Assembly: GCA_964602995.1 (NCBI GenBank)
Contig: CAZRTM010000003.1
Span: 1-64,000 of the forward strand
DNA: 64,000 nt
Source of the DNA: JAAYYY01 sp964602995
GTDB lineage: Bacteria; Chloroflexota; Anaerolineae; Promineifilales; Promineifilaceae
Direction: 5' to 3'
Shown: one piece after another, positions 8,808-15,733 of the stretch
How positions within the stretch are numbered: the stretch's first letter is position 1
How the letters are laid out: each line of letters opens with the position of its first letter
Translations under genes and position numbers: made by a program
The notes under the pieces: generated by a model
What the model was told of the DNA's origin: nothing
The model's input: the letters and a program-made list of their open reading frames with translations, nothing else
Database searches by the model: none

Positions 8808-8820
8808 TGCTGGTTGATGC
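8791..8820 (+). repeat. Three tandem copies of a 10-bp unit across the fabI stop codon
   Basis: The unit NGGTTGATGC occurs three times in tandem (8791-8800, 8801-8810, 8811-8820), with only the first base differing in copy one. The fabI stop (8805-8807) lies in copy two. Because the unit is not a multiple of three, gain or loss of copies upstream of the stop shifts the frame. Confidence 0.85.
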
Positions 8821-8852
8821 GGGCTGAATGCGATAGTTGACTCGTCGTTCTG

Positions 8853-8881
8853 TTTGACAAGGGCCCGCGACAGGATATACT
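8853..8881 (+). promoter_or_regulatory. Sigma70-type promoter for metK
   Basis: -35 TTGACA (8853-8858), 17-bp spacer, -10 TATACT (8876-8881). Predicted transcription start near 8888, about 20 nt before the riboswitch P1 helix. Position and near-consensus match make this one of the clearest promoters in the window. Confidence 0.8.
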
Positions 8882-8907
8882 GAAAGACGACCGTTTCTAA
8901 TTTAATA

Positions 8908-9008
8908 CTCTTATCCAGAGCAGCGGAGGGATCGGCCCGGTGAAGCTGCAGCAACCACCCCCTTTGGGAAAGGTGCTAATTCCGACAGCGGATGCTGGAC
9001 GATAAGAG
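8908..9008 (+). promoter_or_regulatory. SAM-I (S-box) riboswitch
   Basis: The 101-nt stretch carries the S-box core in order: P1 5' strand CTCTTATC (8908-8915), CAGAG kink-turn element, GGAGGGA, GGCCC..TGAAGC, GCAACC, GGTGCTAATTCC, and P1 3' strand GATAAGAG (9001-9008). S-box RNAs bind S-adenosylmethionine. Here the 3' P1 strand can instead pair with CTCTTGTC (9032-9039) in the downstream terminator, giving a standard antiterminator (one G-U pair). So high SAM should stabilise P1, free the terminator and stop transcription of metK, which makes SAM. Confidence 0.95.
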
Positions 9009-9028
9009 GATATAACCCGGTAATCGTT

Positions 9029-9058
9029 AGCCTCTTGTCTGATAAGAGGCTTTTTTTT
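9029..9058 (+). terminator. Riboswitch expression-platform terminator
   Basis: Stem AGCCTCTT (9029-9036) pairs with AAGAGGCT (9044-9051) around a 7-nt loop, followed by a run of eight T ending at 9058. The 3' arm repeats the P1 3' strand sequence (GATAAGAGG at both 9001-9009 and 9041-9049), which is what lets the two structures exchange. Confidence 0.92.
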
Positions 9059-9150
9059 ATTTACATGTTTGTTACTAGCGCGTGCCCGATTCGTGTCGGC
9101 GGACGTATTTTCAGGCCACAGGGGAGGCGCGGTACGTGGAGGAAATCAAT

Positions 9151-10398
9151 ATGAGCACCACATTTATGACAGCTCCGTCTCTGCTCTTTACATCAGAGTC
9201 AGTGACGGAAGGCCATCCAGACAAGATGTGCGATCAGATTAGCGACGCTATCCTGGATGCTGTAATGGAACAGGACCCCATGGGGCGGGTGGCTTGCGAA
9301 ACGGCGGCGAAGACCGGTTTCATCCTGGTGCTGGGTGAGATTACCACCAGCGCTTTTGTGAATATGGACGAGCTGGTGCGCCAGGTTGTAAAGGAGATCG
9401 GTTACGACAGCAGCGAGAAAGGGTTCGATGGCAACACCTGTGCTGTGCAGGTAGCCATTGCCAGCCAAAGCTCTGACATTGCGCAGGGTGTTGACACTGC
9501 GCTCGAATATCGCGGCAATGGCGATCTGCGCGAGGAGACAGAAGCTGCGCTCAACGCCATTGGCGCCGGCGACCAGGGCATGATGTTTGGCTTCGCCTGT
9601 GACGAGACTGAGACATTGATGCCGATGCCCATCGATCTGGCCCACAGACTGACCCGACGTTTGACCGAGGTGCGCAAGGATGGAACGCTACCCTGGCTGC
9701 GCCCTGATGGTAAGTCTCAGGTGACGGTGGAGTACAGCCACGGGAAGCCAAAACGGATTCATACCGTTCTGATCAGCACCCAGCACGCTCCTGACGTTGA
9801 CAACGACACGATCCGTGCGGAAGTGATCGATAAGATTATTAATCCGGTATTGCCGCAGGATATGGTGGACGATGAGCTGCGCATTTTCGTGAACCCTACC
9901 GGCCGTTTCGTCATTGGCGGACCGATGGGCGATGCCGGCCTGACCGGGCGCAAGATTATCGTCGATACCTATGGCGGGATGGGCCGGCATGGCGGCGGCG
10001 CTTTTAGTGGCAAGGATTGCACCAAGGTGGACCGTAGCGCGGCCTATGCAGCGCGCTGGGTGGCCAAGAATATTGTGGCTGCCGGGCTGGCACGCCGCTG
10101 TGAAGTGCAGGTAGCCTATGCCATCGGCGTGGCTGAACCGCTGAGCGTCAACGTTGAGACCTTCGGCACGGGCACAGTGCCCACTTCCGTGTTGGTGCAG
10201 TTGATCAATGAGCAGTTCGACCTGCGTCCGGGCGCCATTATCCGCGATCTGGATCTGCGCCGTCCCATCTATCGCAATCTGGCTGCTTACGGCCACTTTG
10301 GACGTGAGGACGTAGATGCGCCGTGGGAACGAACGGACAAGGCAGAGGCTTTGCGCCAGCGTGCTGCAGAGCTGCATAGCGAAGGCGTTGCGGCCTGA
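9151..10398 (+). CDS. metK: S-adenosylmethionine synthetase
   Basis: Makes SAM from methionine and ATP. The 415-residue protein has the family motifs: FTSESVTEGHPDKMCDQISD (N-terminal ATP/methionine site), GAGDQGMMFGFACDET, NPTGRFVIGGPMGDAGLTGR, the P-loop-like GGGAFSGKDCTKVDRSA, and ARWVAKNIVAAGLARRCEVQ. The frame is open upstream to a GTG at 9082, but ATG 9151 is chosen because GTGGAGGAAATCAAT precedes it at ideal spacing and the protein then aligns with family N-termini. Expression is controlled by the upstream SAM-I riboswitch, a feedback loop on the enzyme's own product. Confidence 0.97.
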   Translation: MSTTFMTAPSLLFTSESVTEGHPDKMCDQISDAILDAVMEQDPMGRVACETAAKTGFILVLGEITTSAFVNMDELVRQVVKEIGYDSSEKGFDGNTCAVQVAIASQSSDIAQGVDTALEYRGNGDLREETEAALNAIGAGDQGMMFGFACDETETLMPMPIDLAHRLTRRLTEVRKDGTLPWLRPDGKSQVTVEYSHGKPKRIHTVLISTQHAPDVDNDTIRAEVIDKIINPVLPQDMVDDELRIFVNPTGRFVIGGPMGDAGLTGRKIIVDTYGGMGRHGGGAFSGKDCTKVDRSAAYAARWVAKNIVAAGLARRCEVQVAYAIGVAEPLSVNVETFGTGTVPTSVLVQLINEQFDLRPGAIIRDLDLRRPIYRNLAAYGHFGREDVDAPWERTDKAEALRQRAAELHSEGVAA

Positions 10399-10461
10399 AA
10401 AAGAGCGCGTTAGAATTACAATTGAATAGGATAAGATTTTAGGCGCCGCATCTCCTGTGAT

Positions 10462-10490
10462 TTGACGGCGAGGCCTGGCTACGTTAGAAT
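10462..10490 (+). promoter_or_regulatory. Sigma70-type promoter for ffh
   Basis: -35 TTGACG (10462-10467), 17-bp spacer, -10 TAGAAT (10485-10490). Predicted start near 10497, about 50 nt before the ffh GTG. A small inverted repeat, GTTAG/CTAAC with 5-nt loop, overlaps the -10. Confidence 0.65.
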
Positions 10491-10546
10491 TCCTAACTTC
10501 GTGGCTGGGCCATATTTTTGTTCCTTGGCAGTAGAGGAAAAGGTAA

Positions 10547-11881
10547 GTGTTTGAATCGTTAGGAAATCGCCTGCAGTCGGTTTTCGACAACCTGCAGCGA
10601 CGCGGCAAATTGACGGAAGAGGATGTCGATAAGGCAATGCGCGAGGTGCGCCTCGCCTTGCTGGAAGCCGACGTCAACTTCAAGGTTGTAAAGGAGTTCG
10701 TCAAGCGCGTCCGCGAGCGTGCGGTGGGTCAGGAGGTTATGCGCAGCCTGACACCGGGCCAGCAGGTCGTTAAGATCGTTCACGAAGAGCTGATCAAGAC
10801 GTTAGGCGAGCCTGGACGACTCAACCTGGGCATGCAATCACCGGCCGTCATTATGCTGGTGGGGCTGCAAGGCGCTGGTAAGACGACAACGGCGGCGAAG
10901 CTGGCGCTGCAGATGCGGCGTGATGGTCGCCGCCCCTTGCTGGTGGCAGCCGACGTCTATCGCCCGGCAGCTATCGAGCAGTTAGAGACGCTGGGCAAGC
11001 AGTTGGATATTCCGGTTCTCAGCGAGGGCGTCGATGCCGATCCGGTGGAATTAGCCAGGAAAGCGGTGCGTTATGCGTCGAGTCAGGGTCTGACCACGGT
11101 GATCATCGATACCGCCGGCCGTCTGAACATCGATGAGATGATGATGGACGAAATCAAGGCCATCAAGGCCGCGGTGGATCCCATCGAGACGCTGCTAATT
11201 GCCGATGCGATGACCGGGCAGGAAGCGGTGCGCGTGGCCAGCGACTTTGACGAGGCCGTTGACCTGACCGGTCTGATCATGACCAAGATCGACGGCGACG
11301 CGCGTGGTGGTGCAGCCATTTCGATGCGCGAAGTCACCAACGTGCCCATTAAGTATCTGGCTACCGGCGAGAAACTGGATGCGCTGGAGTTATTCCACCC
11401 CGACCGCATGGCCAGCCGTATTCTGGGCATGGGTGATGTGCTGACGCTGATTGAGCGCGCGCAGAGTGAGATGGATGAGGCCGAGGCGCGCGAAGCAGGC
11501 GAAAAGCTGCTTGCCGGCGAATTTACGCTGGAAGATTTCCTCAAGCAGATGCAGCAGATTAAGCGCATGGGCCCGATTAGCCAGTTGATGGAGATGATTC
11601 CCGGCTTCAACCGGATGGCTGGGGATGTGGATCTCAGTGATGCCGAGAAAGAGATGAAGCGGGTTGAGGCCATCATCCAGTCGATGACGCCGGAGGAGCG
11701 CCGCAATCCGAAGATTCTAAAAGCCAGCCGCAAGCGCCGTGTGGCGGCCGGTTCCGGGACATCGGTTCAGGAAGTCAACGCGTTGCTGAAGCAGTTCCGC
11801 GAAATGCAGCGCATGATGAAGCAATTGCAACAGGGGAAGGGCCGCCGTGGTCTTATGAACCTGTTTGGTGGATTCCGCTAG
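10547..11881 (+). CDS. ffh: Signal recognition particle GTPase Ffh
   Basis: The 444-residue protein component of bacterial SRP, which binds signal peptides and 4.5S RNA and docks with FtsY to deliver nascent membrane proteins. N domain (about 1-95), then G domain with G1 GLQGAGKTTTAAKLA, DVYRPAAIEQL, G3 DTAGRLNIDE, G4 TKIDGDARGG and GEKLDALELFHPDRMASRILGMGD. The Met-rich M domain (about 325-430) has repeated MxxMxxM clusters for signal-peptide binding. It starts at GTG with AGAGGAAAAGG upstream; no better ATG exists. It heads a plus-strand group with rpsP, a KH protein and rimM, a common order in Gram-positive-like genomes. Confidence 0.97.
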   Translation: MFESLGNRLQSVFDNLQRRGKLTEEDVDKAMREVRLALLEADVNFKVVKEFVKRVRERAVGQEVMRSLTPGQQVVKIVHEELIKTLGEPGRLNLGMQSPAVIMLVGLQGAGKTTTAAKLALQMRRDGRRPLLVAADVYRPAAIEQLETLGKQLDIPVLSEGVDADPVELARKAVRYASSQGLTTVIIDTAGRLNIDEMMMDEIKAIKAAVDPIETLLIADAMTGQEAVRVASDFDEAVDLTGLIMTKIDGDARGGAAISMREVTNVPIKYLATGEKLDALELFHPDRMASRILGMGDVLTLIERAQSEMDEAEAREAGEKLLAGEFTLEDFLKQMQQIKRMGPISQLMEMIPGFNRMAGDVDLSDAEKEMKRVEAIIQSMTPEERRNPKILKASRKRRVAAGSGTSVQEVNALLKQFREMQRMMKQLQQGKGRRGLMNLFGGFR

Positions 11882-11921
11882 AGTTTTAGTTAAAGAGATA
11901 TTTGCTGGAGAATAACAAAAT

Positions 11922-12311
11922 ATGCTTCGTATTCGTTTAGCCCGAGTGGGCAAGAAAAAGCAACCATCTTACCGCGTTGTCGTGACCGATATTGAGTCTA
12001 AGCGCGACGGCCGTATTGTCGAGCGCATTGGTCACTACAATCCGCTGACCCAGCCCCGCACCTATGAGATTGATGAAGGCCGGGCGCTCTATTGGTTGAG
12101 CGTTGGCGCGCAGCCATCTGACGCCGTTCGCGATCTGTTGCGGGTGCAGGGAACGTTGGGCCGCCTGCAGCGTCTGCGCGCTGGCGAATCGCTGGATGAC
12201 CTGGTTGCTGAGTATCAGGGCACTGCCGCTGCACAGGAAGCTGTGGAACCAGGGCCGGTTGCTGAAGCAGAAGCCGTGGTGGCCGCGGCGGAAGTAGCTG
12301 AAGAAGAATAA
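11922..12311 (+). CDS. rpsP: 30S ribosomal protein S16
   Basis: The first ~85 residues are canonical S16 (MLRIRLARVGKKKQPSYRVVV, ERIGHYNPLT, ALYWLSVGAQPSDAVRDLL). S16 is usually 80-90 residues; this one is 129 because of an Ala/Glu/Val-rich acidic tail (about 95-129) of low complexity, probably disordered at the 30S surface. The tail is more frequent in some phyla and its function is unknown. ATG 11922 has GGAG upstream. It lies 40 bp after ffh and is likely in the same transcript. Confidence 0.97.
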   Translation: MLRIRLARVGKKKQPSYRVVVTDIESKRDGRIVERIGHYNPLTQPRTYEIDEGRALYWLSVGAQPSDAVRDLLRVQGTLGRLQRLRAGESLDDLVAEYQGTAAAQEAVEPGPVAEAEAVVAAAEVAEEE

Positions 12312-12375
12312 GCGCCATCCATCGGTATCCATCGGCGAGTTTCGCTCACTGTCATTGTAAGAAGAAGGGATTGTT

Positions 12376-12606
12376 ATGAAAGATTTAGTTGAGTACATCG
12401 CCAGGTCCCTGGTTGATCATCCGGACAGTGTGCATGTCGAAGAGAGTGAGAGTGCCTCTACCATTACCCTCGAGTTGACGGTGGCTGACTCTGATATGGG
12501 CCGGGTTATTGGCCGCGGTGGTCGTGTGGTGAACGCGATGCGCACTCTAGTGAGCGTCGCCGGTGATCGCAAGGGTAAGCGGGTCAACCTGGAAGTTGTT
12601 GACTGA
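12376..12606 (+). CDS. khpA: KH-domain RNA-binding protein (KhpA/YlqC family)
   Basis: A 76-residue single KH domain. The GxxG loop that contacts RNA is visible in MGRVIGRGGRVVNAMRTL, between the expected helices. KhpA-type proteins bind many RNAs and, with KhpB, affect cell division or stress responses in Firmicutes. The gene lies between rpsP and rimM, the usual position for this family. GAAGGGA precedes ATG 12376. The name rests on family resemblance and synteny. Confidence 0.9.
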   Translation: MKDLVEYIARSLVDHPDSVHVEESESASTITLELTVADSDMGRVIGRGGRVVNAMRTLVSVAGDRKGKRVNLEVVD

Positions 12607-12678
12607 CTTTGAAATGCCGCAGCATTCCCTTCTGGACTGGTCTGCGGCGTTCCACGCTCCGGTAGGGAAGCATCTGAT

Positions 12679-13281
12679 TTGGCTGACGAGCGCAACTCTC
12701 TGCAACCAGATAGCATAGGCGGTAGCCAGCGAGACGAGAACGAAGGCTCAGTGGAAGGGTCCGCTGAGCCTGGTTTTTTGGCTATCGGGCGAGTGATCCG
12801 CCCCCACGGTGTGCGCGGTGATGTGACTGTTGACGTCTACACCCACATGCCTGAACGCTTTAGCTGGCTGGAGCAGGTCTATATTTCTCGAAATGTGAAG
12901 GCCATTGCTCCGGATGTGGTGGTCATAGAGAATGTGCGCTTCCATCAGGGGCGCGTGCTGCTGAAGCTGAGTGGTTATGACAGCCGGGAAGATGCGGAGG
13001 GCCTGCGGGGCATTTTCCTCTTCGTTCCAGAAGATGAAGGGATTCCACTGGAAGAAGGGGAAGTTTTCCTTTTTGACCTTGAAGGGCTGGACGTCTACAC
13101 TGACGAAGACGAGTACCTCGGGGTGCTGGTCGAAGTCCTGGAGACTGGAGCGAATGATGTCTTCATCGTCAGGGGCGATGGCGGCGAAGTGCTTATTCCC
13201 AATACGGAAGAAGCGATTGTAGAAGTTGATCTCGAGGCAAAGCGCATGGTCGTGCACATTTTGCCCGGGCTTAGACCATAA
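12679..13281 (+). CDS. rimM: Ribosome maturation factor RimM
   Basis: Needed for maturation of the 30S head; binds S19. The N-terminal RimM barrel is seen in FLAIGRVIRPHGVRGDVTVDVYT and the C-terminal PRC barrel in EVFLFDLEGLDVYT through VLIPNTEEAIVEVDLEAKRMVVHI. The assigned TTG start (AGGGA upstream) gives 200 residues and a 30-residue acidic, low-complexity N-terminus not typical of the family. An in-frame GTG at 12751 would give 176 residues, nearer the usual length, but has a weaker ribosome-binding site. The start is therefore uncertain. Confidence 0.92.
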   Translation: MADERNSLQPDSIGGSQRDENEGSVEGSAEPGFLAIGRVIRPHGVRGDVTVDVYTHMPERFSWLEQVYISRNVKAIAPDVVVIENVRFHQGRVLLKLSGYDSREDAEGLRGIFLFVPEDEGIPLEEGEVFLFDLEGLDVYTDEDEYLGVLVEVLETGANDVFIVRGDGGEVLIPNTEEAIVEVDLEAKRMVVHILPGLRP

Positions 13282-13344
13282 CCATAACCTCTTTCTCTCT
13301 TGTGCCGGTCAGGGGCTGAGGCTACGCGCCGTACGAAGGGTCCC

Positions 13345-13373
13345 TTGACACCGTTCAAGTGACAAACTATTGT
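13345..13373 (+). promoter_or_regulatory. Sigma70-type promoter for dprA, predicting a leaderless mRNA
   Basis: -35 TTGACA (13345-13350), 17-bp spacer, -10 TATTGT (13368-13373). The predicted +1 falls at 13379-13381, on the dprA ATG (13381), so the transcript would have essentially no 5' leader. The gene also lacks a Shine-Dalgarno site. Confidence 0.65.
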
Positions 13374-13380
13374 AGCAGCC

Positions 13381-14499
13381 ATGAGCAAGCTCAAATATTG
13401 GCTGGGCTTTAACCTGGTAAAAGGTATTGGTCCGGCGAAAATACAGGCATTACTGGACTTTTTCGGTGACCTTTCTGTTGCCTGGGAGGCGGACGACCGC
13501 CAACTGGCACAGTTGGGTATCGACAGTCGCACGATTAAGGCATTCCAAGAAACGCGCAGCAGCGTGGACCTGGACGCTTACCTTGACAAAGTTCATAGCT
13601 CAGGCACAAAAGTGCTGACCTGGGACAGCGAGGGCTATCCACGGTATTTGAGGGAAATTCCTGCACCGCCCCCAGTTCTTTATGTGGCAGGTGAGATTGA
13701 GGAAGCGGACGAGTGGGCGGTCGCCGTAGTTGGTACACGCCGGCTGTCTCCCTATGGACGGCAGGTTACTTATGAGCTTGTAAGTGGCCTGGTGCGCAAC
13801 AATATCACGGTGGTCAGTGGCCTGGCCCTGGGGATTGACGGCGTTGCGCACGAAACGGCAATCAAGAGAGGTGGGCGGACGCTGGCCGTTCTTGGCTCAG
13901 GCATTGACTGCCTCTATCCCCCGCAGCATCGCGAACTGGCGCGGCGAATTGTGCGTGAGAAGCGAGGGGCCATTATCTCCGATTACCCAATGGGAACGCA
14001 GCCAGATGCCAGGAACTTTCCGCCACGCAACCGGATTATCAGTGGTCTCTCATTGGGTGTTATTGTGGTAGAGGCCGGTGGGCGCAGTGGCGCCCTGATC
14101 ACAGCCACTTTTGCGCTGGAGCAAAACCGAGAGGTGTTTGCCGTGCCTGGCCCTATCACGAAAAATACCAGCGCCGGGACGAACCGGCTGATTCAGCAAG
14201 GAGCGAAGCTGGTAAGCTCGGTTGACGATGTGTTGGAAGAGTTGAACCTGACGATGGTGCCGCAGCAAATTGCGGTCAAGAAAGTGGCGCCCGATACAAA
14301 GGAAGAAGCGGCGCTGCTTGAACACCTGTCACCAGACCCGATCCACGTGGACGACCTCTGTCGCGCTACAGGACTTGATAGCGCGCAAGTTGGTAGTACA
14401 CTTACCATGATGGAGCTGAAGGGGATGGTGCAACAGGTTGGTGGGATGCGCTACGTGCTAATCCGCGAAGCCGGAGCCGTCTATGATGTAGGTGACTGA
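13381..14499 (+). CDS. dprA: DNA-processing protein DprA (Smf)
   Basis: A 372-residue single-strand DNA-binding protein that loads RecA in natural transformation and is widely conserved even in bacteria not known to be competent. N-terminal helix-hairpin-helix (LVKGIGPAKIQALLDFFG), central Rossmann-like DprA domain with VAVVGTRRLSPYGRQ, VVSGLALGIDGVAHETA, LAVLGSGIDCLYPPQH, FPPRNRIISGLSLGVIVVEA and SGALITATFALEQ, then a C-terminal winged helix (about 300-365). All core motifs are intact. No ribosome-binding site precedes ATG; see the overlapping promoter prediction. Confidence 0.96.
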   Translation: MSKLKYWLGFNLVKGIGPAKIQALLDFFGDLSVAWEADDRQLAQLGIDSRTIKAFQETRSSVDLDAYLDKVHSSGTKVLTWDSEGYPRYLREIPAPPPVLYVAGEIEEADEWAVAVVGTRRLSPYGRQVTYELVSGLVRNNITVVSGLALGIDGVAHETAIKRGGRTLAVLGSGIDCLYPPQHRELARRIVREKRGAIISDYPMGTQPDARNFPPRNRIISGLSLGVIVVEAGGRSGALITATFALEQNREVFAVPGPITKNTSAGTNRLIQQGAKLVSSVDDVLEELNLTMVPQQIAVKKVAPDTKEEAALLEHLSPDPIHVDDLCRATGLDSAQVGSTLTMMELKGMVQQVGGMRYVLIREAGAVYDVGD

Positions 14500-14628
14500 T
14501 TTGGCGTTGGATAGACAGGGCGGCGCCTGTAGCGGCGCTCATTGCTATGTCTATGCAATGTTAACAGTTGCACATTAAGCTTACGCGGGTTGCGTCCGCG
14601 ACAGCCTGGAATGAGATAGAGAAGCGAA

Positions 14629-15732
14629 ATGAGAATTGTGATTTTTGCCGGTGGAACCGGCCGGCGCTTGTGGCCCCTGAGTCGCAAAGCGTCGCCAAAA
14701 CAGTTTGAACCGATATTAGGTGAGAAGTCGACCGTACAACTTGCCGTCAACCGTGTGCTGGAGGCATATGGCGCTGAGAATATCTTCGTCTCTACCAATA
14801 AACGTTACCAGCCTTTGATTCGCGAGCAGCTTCCTGAGCTGCCGCCGGAGAATGTGATTGGCGAGCCGGAGCGACGGGATCTGGCCCCGGCTGTGGGCAT
14901 GGCCATGGCGCACCTGGCCGCGTTTTCGGATGATGCCTCGGATGGGGCCAGTGAACCGGTTGCCATCGTCTGGGGCGACAACTATATGACGCAGCCAGAA
15001 ATATTCAGAGAGTTGCTGGCCAGCGCTGAGCGGCTGATCGAGCAAGGAACGGCGAAGATTATTTTTATCGGAGAGACGCCGCGCTTTGCTAATGAGAACC
15101 TGGGCTGGATCGAGTTGGGAGAGAAAGAAGGTAAAGTTAATGACCGGCCTTACTATGGATTCCGCTCCTGGAAATATCGTCCGCCGCTGGCCGAGGCTGA
15201 AGAAATGTTTGAGAGCGGCGGCTATGTGTGGAATACTGGGTATTTTGTGACAACCATTGGCTTTGTGCAGGAACTTTATAATCAGCACCAGCCAGAGATG
15301 GCAGCAAAATTGGCGGAGATTGAAGCGGCGATTGACACAGATGAATATGAGGATGTGCTGAATCGTGTTTATCCGCAGATGGAGGTAATCAGCTTCGACG
15401 ACGCCATCCTGACCCACGTGGCCACCGATGAGGCTGTCGTGCTCCACGGCGAGATGGGGTGGAGCGATCCGGGCACATTATATGCGCTCAAGGAAGCGCT
15501 GGCCCCCAGCCCCGAGGCAAACGTGGAAGAAGGGCTGGTTGTGAGTGAAGATAGTACGGATAGTTTGCTCTTAAATTACGAAAAAGATAAGCTGCTGGCC
15601 GTGATTGGCCTGGAAGGCATAATCGTTGTCAATACTGAGGACGCATTGCTTGTGGTGCCGAAAGACAAAATCCCACAGGTGAAGAAGCTGGTCAACAGTC
15701 TTCAGGGGACAGATTTGGAGAAGTACAGTTAG
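14629..15732 (+). CDS. manC: Mannose-1-phosphate guanylyltransferase
   Basis: A 367-residue nucleotidyltransferase that makes GDP-mannose from mannose-1-phosphate and GTP, a precursor for glycans or GDP-sugar exopolysaccharide. The pyrophosphorylase signature GGTGRRLWPLSRKASPKQF is at the N-terminus, followed by family motifs FVSTNKRYQPLIREQLPE, EPERRDLAPAVGMA, GGYVWNTGYFV and GWSDPGTLYALKEAL. There is no C-terminal phosphomannose isomerase cupin, so it is the single-function type. The symbol is by family resemblance. The stop is 1 bp before the topA ATG, so the two are probably co-translated. Confidence 0.92.
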   Translation: MRIVIFAGGTGRRLWPLSRKASPKQFEPILGEKSTVQLAVNRVLEAYGAENIFVSTNKRYQPLIREQLPELPPENVIGEPERRDLAPAVGMAMAHLAAFSDDASDGASEPVAIVWGDNYMTQPEIFRELLASAERLIEQGTAKIIFIGETPRFANENLGWIELGEKEGKVNDRPYYGFRSWKYRPPLAEAEEMFESGGYVWNTGYFVTTIGFVQELYNQHQPEMAAKLAEIEAAIDTDEYEDVLNRVYPQMEVISFDDAILTHVATDEAVVLHGEMGWSDPGTLYALKEALAPSPEANVEEGLVVSEDSTDSLLLNYEKDKLLAVIGLEGIIVVNTEDALLVVPKDKIPQVKKLVNSLQGTDLEKYS

Positions 15733-15733
15733 T

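Noticed and set aside
9082..9150. N-terminal extension of metK to GTG 9082
   Set aside because: The extension is not MetK-like, begins just after the terminator, and ATG 9151 has a strong ribosome-binding site.
9688..10704. 338-residue minus-strand frame opposite metK and ffh
   Set aside because: Antisense shadow of two highly conserved genes, with low-complexity Ser/Arg-rich composition and no motif.
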